Below, one piece after another: positions 29,680 to 37,273 of a DNA stretch of 64,000 nucleotides. The notes under the pieces were generated by a model. That model was not told the origin of the DNA and did not search any database. It worked only from the letters and a program-made list of their open reading frames with translations. The DNA is from Leptospira bandrabouensis (GTDB taxonomy: Bacteria > Spirochaetota > Leptospiria > Leptospirales > Leptospiraceae). Within the stretch, counting starts at the first letter, position 1. Every line of letters begins with the position of its first letter. A program made the position numbers and the translations under genes. The stretch is from assembly GCF_004770905.1 (NCBI RefSeq), contig NZ_RQHT01000006.1:62001-126000 (forward strand), given 5' to 3'.

Positions 29680-31229
29680 GGTTTTACATACCTTTCTACC
29701 CAGGAATCAAAAGACAATGAGACAAAGACTCTTTGATTTGAAGCTTCTTCACCTATTGTTTGTTTGATTTTTGTGAATGTGGATCCAGGACCTACAAAAT
29801 GAATTACTTCGAGAAGTTCTGGAAATCGTTTTGTTACTATATCAAACTCCGAACCACTGCGCCAATAAGCTGCTTTGATTTTGGAAGTATCAAAGGGAAC
29901 AGGGATTTCTGGTGCTGAAACAAAATATGTTGGAATGACAGGATAAATGCTATTTTGTTTGTCTGAATCTACATGTGTGAGTTTTACAAAATCGGTTTTT
30001 CTTCCGAGAAGTAAATCGATCATGGGAGGTTCACTTTCACCTAATCCATCACAGGTGCCATTGACCCAAAATCCGCGAAGAGCCAAATCTTTCCAGGTGG
30101 AAAGACCGGCAGACCAAAGGATTTGGTTGGTTGGATTGACAGATAAATCGAGTGGAAAGGCATATCCTCTAGAAACAAATACATCTACATCTTTGGGGAG
30201 AGAGTAGGTAAGCCTTTCTCTTTGTCTTGCCGCCATTTTAGCATTGGGGGGCCAAACTTCGGAGCGATCAAAACTGAAATCGGGAGTTCCTGACAACTCC
30301 TTAGAAAATAAAGTTTTCCCGTCTTCTGTTTCTCCTTTAACAAAAGTTATTTTTCCATAATCTCTTGTTAAAACAGAAACTCCAATTTTCTGATGGCAAC
30401 CACCGCCATACTTGGATAATATTTTTCTTTCTTCATTTGCAGTGAGTTCTGCTTCTTTGTTTGTGATTTCACGAAGAATGGATTCTAATTCTTTATCTTC
30501 CTTTCTGATTTCTGCACAAAGAGCACCTTGTGCGGGAGCACTAGGAAAAATTGAAGAAGGTAATACCATAAAGAGAGAAAGATTGATGGTTTCGCTAATT
30601 AGTTTTTTGATCGCAGGTAATTCTGGAATTTGGTTTTCTTCATCTTTGAATCCAAGGATTCGATCTAAGGCAGCTTTTGCGACTAAGATACCGCCGTTTT
30701 CATGTTCCAAATACTTTCGAAGTCTTGTTTGTATATTTCCTCGGACAGATTCTATTTTAATATCAAAGGTATTGATAGGTGTCGGAAAAAAAGTTTTAAT
30801 GAAATCTTTTATATGGTGTTCTCTTCTGGGTGAAGAAGTAAGAATTGTGATTTCTGTTGGAGCCGAAATCCATTTATTTCTTTTGAATAATAAAACATCT
30901 CTTACATCTTCTCTAGGAAGAATGGGTATAAGAATGGTATCTTTTCTTTCTCTTAGATCCATATCTTTCCAAGAATGAATGACAATATCAACTTTATGAT
31001 TGATTAAATCTTCTTGGAGGTCCTTTGTAAAAATTCCTTGTCCTGCAAATTGCCAGAGCGGAGTTTTTAGGTCTTTGTCACCTGCCGATTCGCGAAAGAC
31101 TGGTTGGAAGTTTTTAGTTTTGTTTTTTTCCTGAAGAGCTTTGATGACAGAAAAAATTTGAATTCGAGAGAGTAGGGAGGATCTTCCTCCGACTTTAATC
31201 AGTTCAGACAAGTAAATCTTCCCATCCAT
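29676..31229 (-). CDS. hemC: Fused hydroxymethylbilane synthase / uroporphyrinogen-III synthase
   Basis: 517 residues, about 200 more than a normal HemC. The N-terminal 310 or so are HemC: HSWKDMD with catalytic Asp89, TSSPRRE, and the dipyrromethane-cofactor Cys278 in KYGGGCHQ. The remaining 200 (FVSRGYAFPL, TYFVSAPEIP, FVGPGSTFTKIKQTIG) have the two-lobed alpha/beta look of a divergent HemD, and no separate hemD is in the operon. I recall that the Leptospira hemC product was reported to supply both activities. The ATG start lacks a clear ribosome site and overlaps hemA by 26 bases, so coupling is likely. Confidence 0.88.
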   Translation of the reverse strand: MDGKIYLSELIKVGGRSSLLSRIQIFSVIKALQEKNKTKNFQPVFRESAGDKDLKTPLWQFAGQGIFTKDLQEDLINHKVDIVIHSWKDMDLRERKDTILIPILPREDVRDVLLFKRNKWISAPTEITILTSSPRREHHIKDFIKTFFPTPINTFDIKIESVRGNIQTRLRKYLEHENGGILVAKAALDRILGFKDEENQIPELPAIKKLISETINLSLFMVLPSSIFPSAPAQGALCAEIRKEDKELESILREITNKEAELTANEERKILSKYGGGCHQKIGVSVLTRDYGKITFVKGETEDGKTLFSKELSGTPDFSFDRSEVWPPNAKMAARQRERLTYSLPKDVDVFVSRGYAFPLDLSVNPTNQILWSAGLSTWKDLALRGFWVNGTCDGLGESEPPMIDLLLGRKTDFVKLTHVDSDKQNSIYPVIPTYFVSAPEIPVPFDTSKIKAAYWRSGSEFDIVTKRFPELLEVIHFVGPGSTFTKIKQTIGEEASNQRVFVSLSFDSWVERYVKP

Positions 31230-32073
31230 TCATAATATGTATTTGTTCTTCCTCCCTTTCCCGGGTGAGTTCAGTGAGAAAGAATTGTAAATCCATTTTT
31301 ACTGATTGGATTTGTTCATCGGTTTCTTGCAAATCTCCCAAGATTTTGGAAAGAGGGATATAACTTTGGTATTTAGGTTCTGTAAAACCTGTTTCACGAA
31401 AATCTAAAATCAGTGATGAACCTTCGATCATTGTTTCCCAGTTGAATGGTAAAAAACTAGATGCGATAACAATAGCTTCGTTAGTAGGTTTGTAATCTTC
31501 CCAGTGGTAAGTTGTGATTGGGAATTCTTTTTGTAATTCACTCATCCTAGTTTGGTTTCGGCCGATGAGTCGAACTTCTTTGTTTTTGGAAACAAGATAA
31601 GGAAGAATGGATGTGGCAAGTTTTCCTGTTCCCAGTAAGGTGACTGTTTTGTGTTTTTGCAAATAGGATTCGGCAACACTTCCGTAAGTTTGTCTGCCAA
31701 TGCCTGTTAAATATTTGGAACGAATTTGTTTTGTGTGCTCCAGGATTTGATCCCGTAGTCTCAAAAGTGAAAGTGCAAAGGTAGAATCATTTACTTTATC
31801 TTCCCGGAAACGATCTCGGAACTGTGCTTGGATTTCTGATTCTCCAAATAATTTGGATCGTAAACCAGAAACCACTTCTAATAAAAAACGGTAAGCTTCG
31901 TATCCATGAAACACTTCATGGTTTTTATAAAATCGTTCTGTTTCTGAAAGGGGAAAGAGTCTACGGTCTCCAAATGCAATGGTTCTTTGGCAAGTTTGCC
32001 AAACCTCTAGACCTGGTTCGTCTAAGGATTTACTGGGATCATTGGAATGTAATAGAATCAGGTTCGACCACAT
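31204..32073 (-). CDS. hemA: Glutamyl-tRNA reductase, short form
   Basis: First committed heme step: reduces glutamyl-tRNA to glutamate-1-semialdehyde with NADPH. At 289 residues it is about 130 shorter than usual. It keeps the catalytic cysteine (Cys28 in WQTCQRT), the EVVSGLRSKLFGESEIQAQ signature and the NADPH domain LLGTGKLATSILPYL. The usual N-terminal GINHKTAP region is much reduced, and the C-terminal dimerisation domain is missing or vestigial. First gene of the heme operon. No ribosome site precedes the ATG; a likely promoter and hem-box lie just upstream. Confidence 0.85.
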   Translation of the reverse strand: MWSNLILLHSNDPSKSLDEPGLEVWQTCQRTIAFGDRRLFPLSETERFYKNHEVFHGYEAYRFLLEVVSGLRSKLFGESEIQAQFRDRFREDKVNDSTFALSLLRLRDQILEHTKQIRSKYLTGIGRQTYGSVAESYLQKHKTVTLLGTGKLATSILPYLVSKNKEVRLIGRNQTRMSELQKEFPITTYHWEDYKPTNEAIVIASSFLPFNWETMIEGSSLILDFRETGFTEPKYQSYIPLSKILGDLQETDEQIQSVKMDLQFFLTELTREREEEQIHIMNGWEDLLV

Positions 32074-32082
32074 AATTTTATT

Positions 32083-32112
32083 TTATCAAATACAAGCTCC
32101 CAACTGTCACAA
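32083..32112 (-). promoter_or_regulatory. Candidate hemA promoter (-35 TTGTGA, 18 bases, -10 TGATAA)
   Basis: On the minus strand TTGTGA (32112-32107) and TGATAA (32088-32083) are 18 bases apart. Transcription would begin about three bases before the hemA ATG, giving an almost leaderless message, which fits the lack of a ribosome site. The -35 lies inside the hem-box. Hexamer matches are approximate. Confidence 0.35.
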
Positions 32113-32120
32113 GATTGTCA
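32105..32120 (-). promoter_or_regulatory. hem-box: TGACA-N6-TGACA direct repeat upstream of hemA
   Basis: Read on the minus strand the sequence is TGACA, six bases (ATCTTG), TGACA. This exactly matches the hem-box reported for HemR, the response regulator of the Leptospira heme-sensing HemKR system, which acts on hemA. It ends 32 bases before the hemA start and overlaps the predicted -35. Confidence 0.75.
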
Positions 32121-32144
32121 GTATCTAAAAAAATAAAATATGAT

Positions 32145-32163
32145 ATTGAAACTTAGTCTCAAT
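32145..32163. promoter_or_regulatory. 19-bp palindrome between hemA and msrB
   Basis: ATTGAAACT, centre T, AGTCTCAAT: eight of nine positions are complementary. It ends 16 bases before the msrB ATG and overlaps the region where its promoter should be. The 9-1-9 layout resembles Fur/PerR boxes, though the bases are not the classic AT-rich PerR consensus. Confidence 0.45.
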
Positions 32164-32179
32164 TATAAAGGAATGGTTT

Positions 32180-32563
32180 ATGATGAACGAAGAAAATTGG
32201 AAAGAAAAACTCACTCCCTTACAATACCAAGTCACTCGCGAAAAAGGCACCGAACGCCCGTTTACTGGTGAATACTATGAACATAAAGAAAAGGGAATAT
32301 ACTTATGTGTTTGTTGTGGTGAAAAATTATTTTCTTCTCAGGCTAAATATGATTCCGGTAGTGGATGGCCGAGTTATTACGAACCAGTCAGAGAAGAAGC
32401 TGTCGCAACTGAAAAAGACCAAAGTCATGGAATGGTGAGAACGGAAATCCATTGTAAAAACTGCGGAGCACATTTGGGGCATGTTTTTCCTGATGGACCT
32501 AAACCAACAGGACTCAGGTATTGTGTGAACTCAGCCTCTTTAAAGTTTGAAAAGGAATCTTAA
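32180..32563 (+). CDS. msrB: Peptide-methionine (R)-S-oxide reductase
   Basis: Repairs oxidised methionine in proteins. 127 residues, full-length single-domain MsrB. The zinc cysteines are 43/46 and 92/95, and catalytic Cys115 sits in RYCVNSASL. The usual resolving cysteine of the GCGWPS motif is replaced (GSGWPS, 60-65), so regeneration must use another cysteine or direct reduction. AAAGGA precedes tandem ATG codons at 32180 and 32183. Divergent from hemA. Confidence 0.95.
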   Translation: MMNEENWKEKLTPLQYQVTREKGTERPFTGEYYEHKEKGIYLCVCCGEKLFSSQAKYDSGSGWPSYYEPVREEAVATEKDQSHGMVRTEIHCKNCGAHLGHVFPDGPKPTGLRYCVNSASLKFEKES

Positions 32564-32573
32564 TTGATTCGAG

Positions 32574-32619
32574 TGAAAGGATCCAGGATGGTTTGTAAAA
32601 ACAAAGACTGGATCTTTCA
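32574..32619. repeat. Long-loop inverted repeat after msrB
   Basis: TGAAAGGATCCAG and CTGGATCTTTCA pair over 12 positions with one bulged G around a 21-base loop. It lies 10 bases after the msrB stop. There is no T-run on the plus strand, so it is a poor Rho-independent terminator and may stabilise mRNA 3' ends between the convergent genes. Confidence 0.4.
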
Positions 32620-32645
32620 TGATAAACTGATCATCTGATTTGGTT

Positions 32646-33092
32646 CTATTCTTTTAACCAAGAAACTTCGATACAACCCTCAGGTTTTCTTGTTTCGGGT
32701 ATAACGGCGCGGTCTAGGGCTACGGCCCCGAGGTTCACACCAATACGAAGGGCAATCCTTTTGGCTAGATGCGAATACTGATTGGCTTCACAACGATTTC
32801 CAAGACGTGATTCTAATTTAGAGATTTGTAATAGAAGGCTTGCGTTTCCTTCTGATTCTTTCATGCCAATCGCATGTTTGAGTTGGATGGCTTTTTTTAA
32901 ATCTTCTCTTGCAGAAAGTAAATCGTTAGATTCCATTTTTTGAATGGCCCTTTCTTCCAAACTGGTGATGACAGTGGGAATCCTTGACAAACGAACCGCC
33001 CTAAGGATGTCCTCTGCTGGTTCATCCAAAATGGGATTTGCATGCAAACCAAAAGAAATGATGAAAAGTATAGCAATTTGGTATTTGATCAT
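32646..33092 (-). CDS. Small exported helical protein, unknown
   Basis: 148 residues with a signal peptide (about 1-18, MIKYQIAILFIISFGLHA). The mature part is helical, with a possible TPR-like pair near 45-125 (KMESNDLLSAREDLKKAIQL) and two cysteines (in GNRCEAN and PEGCIEV) that might form a disulfide. No family recognised. Located between msrB and the RNase P RNA. Confidence 0.6.
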   Translation of the reverse strand: MIKYQIAILFIISFGLHANPILDEPAEDILRAVRLSRIPTVITSLEERAIQKMESNDLLSAREDLKKAIQLKHAIGMKESEGNASLLLQISKLESRLGNRCEANQYSHLAKRIALRIGVNLGAVALDRAVIPETRKPEGCIEVSWLKE

Positions 33093-33196
33093 ACAAGACG
33101 TGCCTCACTGACTCCGTTCTCTAATAGATTGCATAATTTGTGCCAAGGGAAGGAAATACTCATAGACGGTAGAGGGCTTGCCTTTCCAATGAAACT

Positions 33197-33542
33197 GACT
33201 CTGGCCGAGCGATCGCCTTTTTCCTTCCTTCCGGGAGGAAAGGGGAGGAAAGTCCGGACACTAGGGGACAATCGGACCGAGTAACACTTGGGCCTTTGGA
33301 TTTCAGAAATGGGGTCCAGGGGACGGAAAGTGCAACAGAAAGTAAACCGCCTACTTCGGTAGGTAAGGGTGAAAGGGTGGGGTAAGAGCCCACCGCTCTA
33401 TTTGTAAAAATAGGGGCATGGTAAACCCTCCGATGTGCAATCTCAAGTAAACAACCGTTATGAGTTTGTCCCGCCAGGTTGTGGGTAGAGAGCATTAGAT
33501 AAATGGTCGCATAAAACAGAATCCGGCTTACGGGCCAGAGTC
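33197..33542 (+). ncRNA. rnpB: RNase P RNA, class A
   Basis: The catalytic RNA that trims tRNA 5' leaders. P1 is a perfect 10-bp helix of GACTCTGGCC (33197-33206) with GGCCAGAGTC (33533-33542). Conserved core landmarks are GAGGAAAGTCCGGACA (near 33244), ACAGAAAGTAAACCGCC, GGGTGAAAGGGTGGGGTAAG and, near the 3' end, ATAAAACAGAATCCGGCTTACGGG in pieces. At 346 nt it has a normal length. A T-run (33546-33552) follows. Its last 15 bases overlap the 3' end of the convergent NERD-ATPase gene. Confidence 0.95.
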
Positions 33543-35087
33543 ACCTTTTTTTAAAATGGATTGAATCACCTCTTCTTCGTTAGGTGGATAGAATACACAA
33601 ACCAGACTTCTGATTTTTAAAATAGTTTCGGCAAGAGAAGTTCTTGTTTCGGTTTTATTCCAATTTTCATAACCAATTATGATTCCACAAGTTTCTTCCA
33701 TTCCAACAAAATCTTTAGCAGAATAGTTTCTCATCCCATTTTCATCTAAAAACTGTTTTAGCCCATTTTGGGATATGGACTCTTCTGATTTGTAAATCAC
33801 AACTATTTCGTCGTTCTCTACTTCTAATACTTTTTTTGCATATCCATAACACCATCGTATTTGATCTGTTAGGTCTTCATCAGCTTTGATGAATTGTACA
33901 TCAGAGAGGTTCCCTTGGATGGGAGATTCAGAAAAATCATTTAGTAGTGAATTTGCAAAATTAACAATTTCAGGAGAATTGCGAATATTTCGTTTGATAT
34001 CCCATACATGCACAGAAAGGGAATTCCAATATTCTAACATGGGTGATTCTAAATATTTGAATCTTCTCGAAATAAAAAGAATCCAGTTTTTATTTTCCCA
34101 AAAGTACTTAGATAAATATAATAAAACTTCCTTTTCCGGTGATTGATCCAAGATATCTTCGATCCCGTCCGCAATCAGAAGATCAATATTGTTATGGTTG
34201 ATTTCATTTATATTAGAGATGAGATCTATATTTGTTTTTTCAGGGATATTTTCTAACTCTTCTTTCCAAATTTCGTATAGTGCTTTGGCACCTTGCCATA
34301 ATAATACTTTTTTTCCAGCACGTGCGTTTTGTAAGGCTAACTCTCCCGCAAGTATGGATTTTCCAGAACCTGTACTACCGAAAACTAGGTTATGTGAGTA
34401 GTTGCTAATTCCTTCCACCAATTGAAATTGTTCTTTGGTAAAAAATAATAAATTCTCTTCTTCTTTTTCTTTTTGGGAACGAAATGTTTGAAAGAAGTTT
34501 AAATTCTTTTTAATGATTTCATGTGCTTTTACTAAGACCGATTCCGGTAGAGGTTCCCTGTTATAACGAAATAAAATCGATTCTATAACAGAATTTAAAT
34601 TTACATCATCCTCAACTTCTTTGCCACCAAACACATACAGGTGCCTGTCGTTTGGGAGGTGAAATTCTTTTCTTTCGTTTTTTAAAAAGAAAATAGCACT
34701 GTCATAATAATCTGGTGGGAATAAATCAGTGAGTTGGTTGTGGTTTTTGAAAAATTCACGAATCAAATCTCTTTGGGTTTGTGCTTGTTCAATGGGATTG
34801 GTATAGGACTTTCCTTCTACCGGGTTCCATTCTCTGGCTCTTACGTTATAAAATTCCCACTCACCTTTTTTTTCTCTCCACCTCCCGTTTTTTAATTCAA
34901 TGGTGATGACCCCGTAAGGGGAAACCACAAGGAAGTCAATTTCTCTCATGGGGACATCGGGTGTGATGAGGGTGAGGGAATAATAAATATTACATGGGAT
35001 ACGAATTTCGTTTGAAAAACGATGGTAAAAATGGGATTCGAGCGAAACGTCCTTCGCTTTTCCGTGAAACTGTTTTGGGTAAATCAT
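33528..35087 (-). CDS. NERD nuclease-like domain fused to a SF1-type ATPase
   Basis: 519 residues. The N-terminal NERD domain (about 15-130) has a PD-(D/E)XK-like core: Asp51 in REIDFLVV, then Glu64 and Lys66 in ITIELKN. A P-loop ATPase follows: GSTGSGKS (237-244), a Walker B-like LLIADGIED (303-311) and a UvrD-like motif IV, KRNIRNSPEIVNFANSLL (365-382). Later helicase motifs are weak. Proteins of this kind may act in DNA processing or defence, but its role is unknown. No methylase or other defence gene is beside it. Its stop codon lies inside rnpB. Confidence 0.72.
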   Translation of the reverse strand: MIYPKQFHGKAKDVSLESHFYHRFSNEIRIPCNIYYSLTLITPDVPMREIDFLVVSPYGVITIELKNGRWREKKGEWEFYNVRAREWNPVEGKSYTNPIEQAQTQRDLIREFFKNHNQLTDLFPPDYYDSAIFFLKNERKEFHLPNDRHLYVFGGKEVEDDVNLNSVIESILFRYNREPLPESVLVKAHEIIKKNLNFFQTFRSQKEKEEENLLFFTKEQFQLVEGISNYSHNLVFGSTGSGKSILAGELALQNARAGKKVLLWQGAKALYEIWKEELENIPEKTNIDLISNINEINHNNIDLLIADGIEDILDQSPEKEVLLYLSKYFWENKNWILFISRRFKYLESPMLEYWNSLSVHVWDIKRNIRNSPEIVNFANSLLNDFSESPIQGNLSDVQFIKADEDLTDQIRWCYGYAKKVLEVENDEIVVIYKSEESISQNGLKQFLDENGMRNYSAKDFVGMEETCGIIIGYENWNKTETRTSLAETILKIRSLVCVFYPPNEEEVIQSILKKGDSGP

Positions 35088-35130
35088 TTTTTAGTTCTGT
35101 AAACTGACCACCAAGGTTTTCCTTGGTGAT

Positions 35131-35736
35131 ATGAAACTGATACCACCAACCGTAATTTTCTGCCTATTGTTTTGTGCCTGCGCCGGTGGGAATATTAAAA
35201 TAAAGATTCGTCCTGACCTTTCTGGGGATTTGGTTTTATACCAAAAAAAAATAACGAAAAAACCTTCGGGACTTTTTTTTGGCTCTGGTCTTGTGCCTAC
35301 GGGGGAATTGGAAATTTCTATTAAGGAAAGAGCTTACAAGTTTTCTAATTACACTCATATCCTCCCTCCGGGATTTCGATTCATTGAATTTACAGAAGAC
35401 AAAACCCAGGAAATCCAATTGGTTGTGGATACAAGCCAATCCTCTCCCTTACTAAACGCTCTGGAAATTAACAAAGCAGAAATTGATTCCATTTTGAATG
35501 AAGCAAAACAAAGAGATGATTTACTTCGTTTTAATACTTTGGTGGAATTCATTCAGTTTGAAATCCAATTTCCCTTTGCTATAAAAAAAGTAAAATTTGC
35601 CGATCCTAGAACTCCAGGGGAATGGACAGTTAGGTTGGATAGTGCAGAAAAGATGGTAGTCAATATTCCTTTGCATTCCGTTTGGAATAATGAACACCAA
35701 CTAACAACGATTCAAATTTATCCAGATTCGAATTAG
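35131..35736 (+). CDS. Putative lipoprotein of unknown function
   Basis: 201 residues. A signal peptide ends in a lipobox-like LLFCAC sequence with a candidate lipid-carrying Cys at about 15-17 followed by Ala-Gly-Gly. The mature part is beta-rich, e.g. IKIKIRPDLSGDLVLYQKK. No family recognised. Its stop overlaps that of the convergent siroheme gene by four bases. Confidence 0.65.
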   Translation: MKLIPPTVIFCLLFCACAGGNIKIKIRPDLSGDLVLYQKKITKKPSGLFFGSGLVPTGELEISIKERAYKFSNYTHILPPGFRFIEFTEDKTQEIQLVVDTSQSSPLLNALEINKAEIDSILNEAKQRDDLLRFNTLVEFIQFEIQFPFAIKKVKFADPRTPGEWTVRLDSAEKMVVNIPLHSVWNNEHQLTTIQIYPDSN

Positions 35737-36326
35737 GATTTGTGAAAGTATTTTGAATTTAAGTTTTCGATGATTTCTTTTAGGGCTAATCTTCTTTCCT
35801 TTTGGTCAGGAAGGATTTCTTTTAAATTCCTTCTCATTTCAAAAAGAGTTTCCATTAGTTCATGATCATCCTCTGGTAGAATTTCTTCAAAAAGTTTGCG
35901 GAGTGTGGAAGATACACCTGCAAATTTTCCATCGGTAGATATGGCAAATTGAACCGGGCCAATGGAGACACTTGAGGAAGAATAAAAATCACAATTTTTG
36001 GGATCATCTACAGAGTTTACCCAAATCCCTTTTTCTTTTGCCATTTTACGAAAGGATTGGTTGGTTTCAGAATCACTCGTTGCTAAAAAAATAATATCTC
36101 GATGATTTAAATCTTCTTCTCTAACTTCTCGTTTTTCAGTGGATATATTGGGATATTGGTTTAAAAAAGTTTTAACCTCATCACTAAAGTCTATGGAGAT
36201 TACATGGAGTTTTGCGCCTGTAAACTCTAATCCATACAGTTTTTCCAAACATGCATTCCCACCACCAACGATGAGAATATTTTTGTTTTCTAAGTTTAAG
36301 AAAATAGGATATTTTTTAAAATCCAT
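35733..36326 (-). CDS. Precorrin-2 dehydrogenase / sirohydrochlorin ferrochelatase-type
   Basis: Converts precorrin-2 to sirohydrochlorin and perhaps inserts iron to make siroheme (CysG N-terminal/Met8-like). 197 residues. The NAD motif ILIVGGGNACLEK lies at about 17-29; VDDPKNCDF and QFAISTDGKF are family signatures near 107 and 128. A one-base overlap with the methyltransferase gene upstream suggests coupling. Supplies siroheme for the sulfite reductase encoded 1 kb away. Confidence 0.85.
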   Translation of the reverse strand: MDFKKYPIFLNLENKNILIVGGGNACLEKLYGLEFTGAKLHVISIDFSDEVKTFLNQYPNISTEKREVREEDLNHRDIIFLATSDSETNQSFRKMAKEKGIWVNSVDDPKNCDFYSSSSVSIGPVQFAISTDGKFAGVSSTLRKLFEEILPEDDHELMETLFEMRRNLKEILPDQKERRLALKEIIENLNSKYFHKS

Positions 36327-37108
36327 TAGGTAAGAAGAGCCATAAGAGTCTGTTTTTCAATTTTTTCAGCTCTCTTGAGCAGGGGACGTACGGCTTCTCC
36401 CACATAAAGAATTCCTGGACCAGACGTATGTTTTTGTATTCCATCTAACAATGTATCGGCGAGAGTAGAGGATGTGTATGTGGTTTTTTTCCCACCTACA
36501 TTTTCTGCAAGGACAATCGGGGTTGTATCCTTGATTCCTTTTTGAATCAATCTTTCTGCGAGTTCCTTGGTTTTTTTACTGCCCATAAGAATGACAATGG
36601 TTCCAAAAAAGTTTTCCATTCCGATCCAACTGCGTTCGTCTTCTAAAATGGTATGTCCATCTAAGATGATGATTTGCCTAGAAATGCCCCGAACTGTCAG
36701 TGAGATACCTAAGTCTGCTGCACCTGTGGTCACAGAACTCACACCGGGAACCACTTCGAAAGGAATTCCATAAGTTTCCAAACTTTGGATTTCCTCGGCA
36801 AGCCTACCAAAAACAGAAGCATCTCCCCCTTTCAAACGAACCACTCGTTTTCCTTCATTTGCATATTTGACAAGGAGTGAATTTATCTCATCCTGGGTGC
36901 GGGCATGTTCTTTGGCCCGTTTTCCCACATAGAGGATTTCTGCGTTTTGTGGGAAAAGATCCAAAAAACTGGGATCTAGCAGGGCATCGTAAAGAATGAC
37001 CTCAGCGGATTTGATGCGGTCTCTGCCACGAAGGGTCAAAAGGTCGGTGGGGCCTGGGCCACCGCTGACGAAACTAACAAATCCAGGTTCTGTCTTATTG
37101 GAGGACAT
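36326..37108 (-). CDS. cobA: Uroporphyrinogen-III C-methyltransferase
   Basis: Adds two methyl groups from SAM to uroporphyrinogen III, giving precorrin-2 for siroheme. 260 residues. VSGGPGPTDLLTLRG (about 14-28) and VRLKGGDASVFGRLAEE (about 90-106) are the SAM and substrate signatures, and VILYDALLDP follows. Next to the siroheme dehydrogenase it acts as a split CysG. Divergent from cysJ, with a shared upstream palindrome. A B12 role alone seems less likely here. Confidence 0.9.
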   Translation of the reverse strand: MSSNKTEPGFVSFVSGGPGPTDLLTLRGRDRIKSAEVILYDALLDPSFLDLFPQNAEILYVGKRAKEHARTQDEINSLLVKYANEGKRVVRLKGGDASVFGRLAEEIQSLETYGIPFEVVPGVSSVTTGAADLGISLTVRGISRQIIILDGHTILEDERSWIGMENFFGTIVILMGSKKTKELAERLIQKGIKDTTPIVLAENVGGKKTTYTSSTLADTLLDGIQKHTSGPGILYVGEAVRPLLKRAEKIEKQTLMALLT

Positions 37109-37132
37109 ATCTGTTATACCTTGCCATATTGC

Positions 37133-37166
37133 TAGAAATAGTCAAGTGAATGGCTAATTATTTCTA
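37133..37166. promoter_or_regulatory. Inverted repeat TAGAAATA/TATTTCTA between cobA and cysJ
   Basis: Two perfect 8-bp arms separated by 18 bases, in the 165-bp divergent gap. Its position could serve both the siroheme and the sulfite reductase genes. The long spacer suits a large dimeric regulator, but no regulator is encoded nearby. Confidence 0.4.
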
Positions 37167-37273
37167 CAAAATCTCCATTTTTTTGGTTTACTTGGGGCGT
37201 ATCTCTGGGGAAAGATTCAATTTATAAGACTTTTTGGATGTTTTACTGGAATCCAAATCGAAAATAGGTTTTT

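Noticed and set aside
30412..30978. 188-residue plus-strand frame inside hemC
   Set aside because: Antisense to the conserved HemC catalytic region, with no supporting start signal.
32574..32619. Hairpin after msrB as a Rho-independent terminator
   Set aside because: Loop too long and no T-run on the plus strand; listed only as an inverted repeat.
33160..33495. Open reading frames on both strands across 33.1-33.5 kb
   Set aside because: They lie within the RNase P RNA, whose conserved core and P1 helix are clear; the peptides look like no protein.
33528..35736. A defence island around the NERD-ATPase
   Set aside because: Neighbours are RNase P RNA, a small exported protein, a lipoprotein and siroheme synthesis; there is no methylase, toxin, integrase or repeat to support an island.
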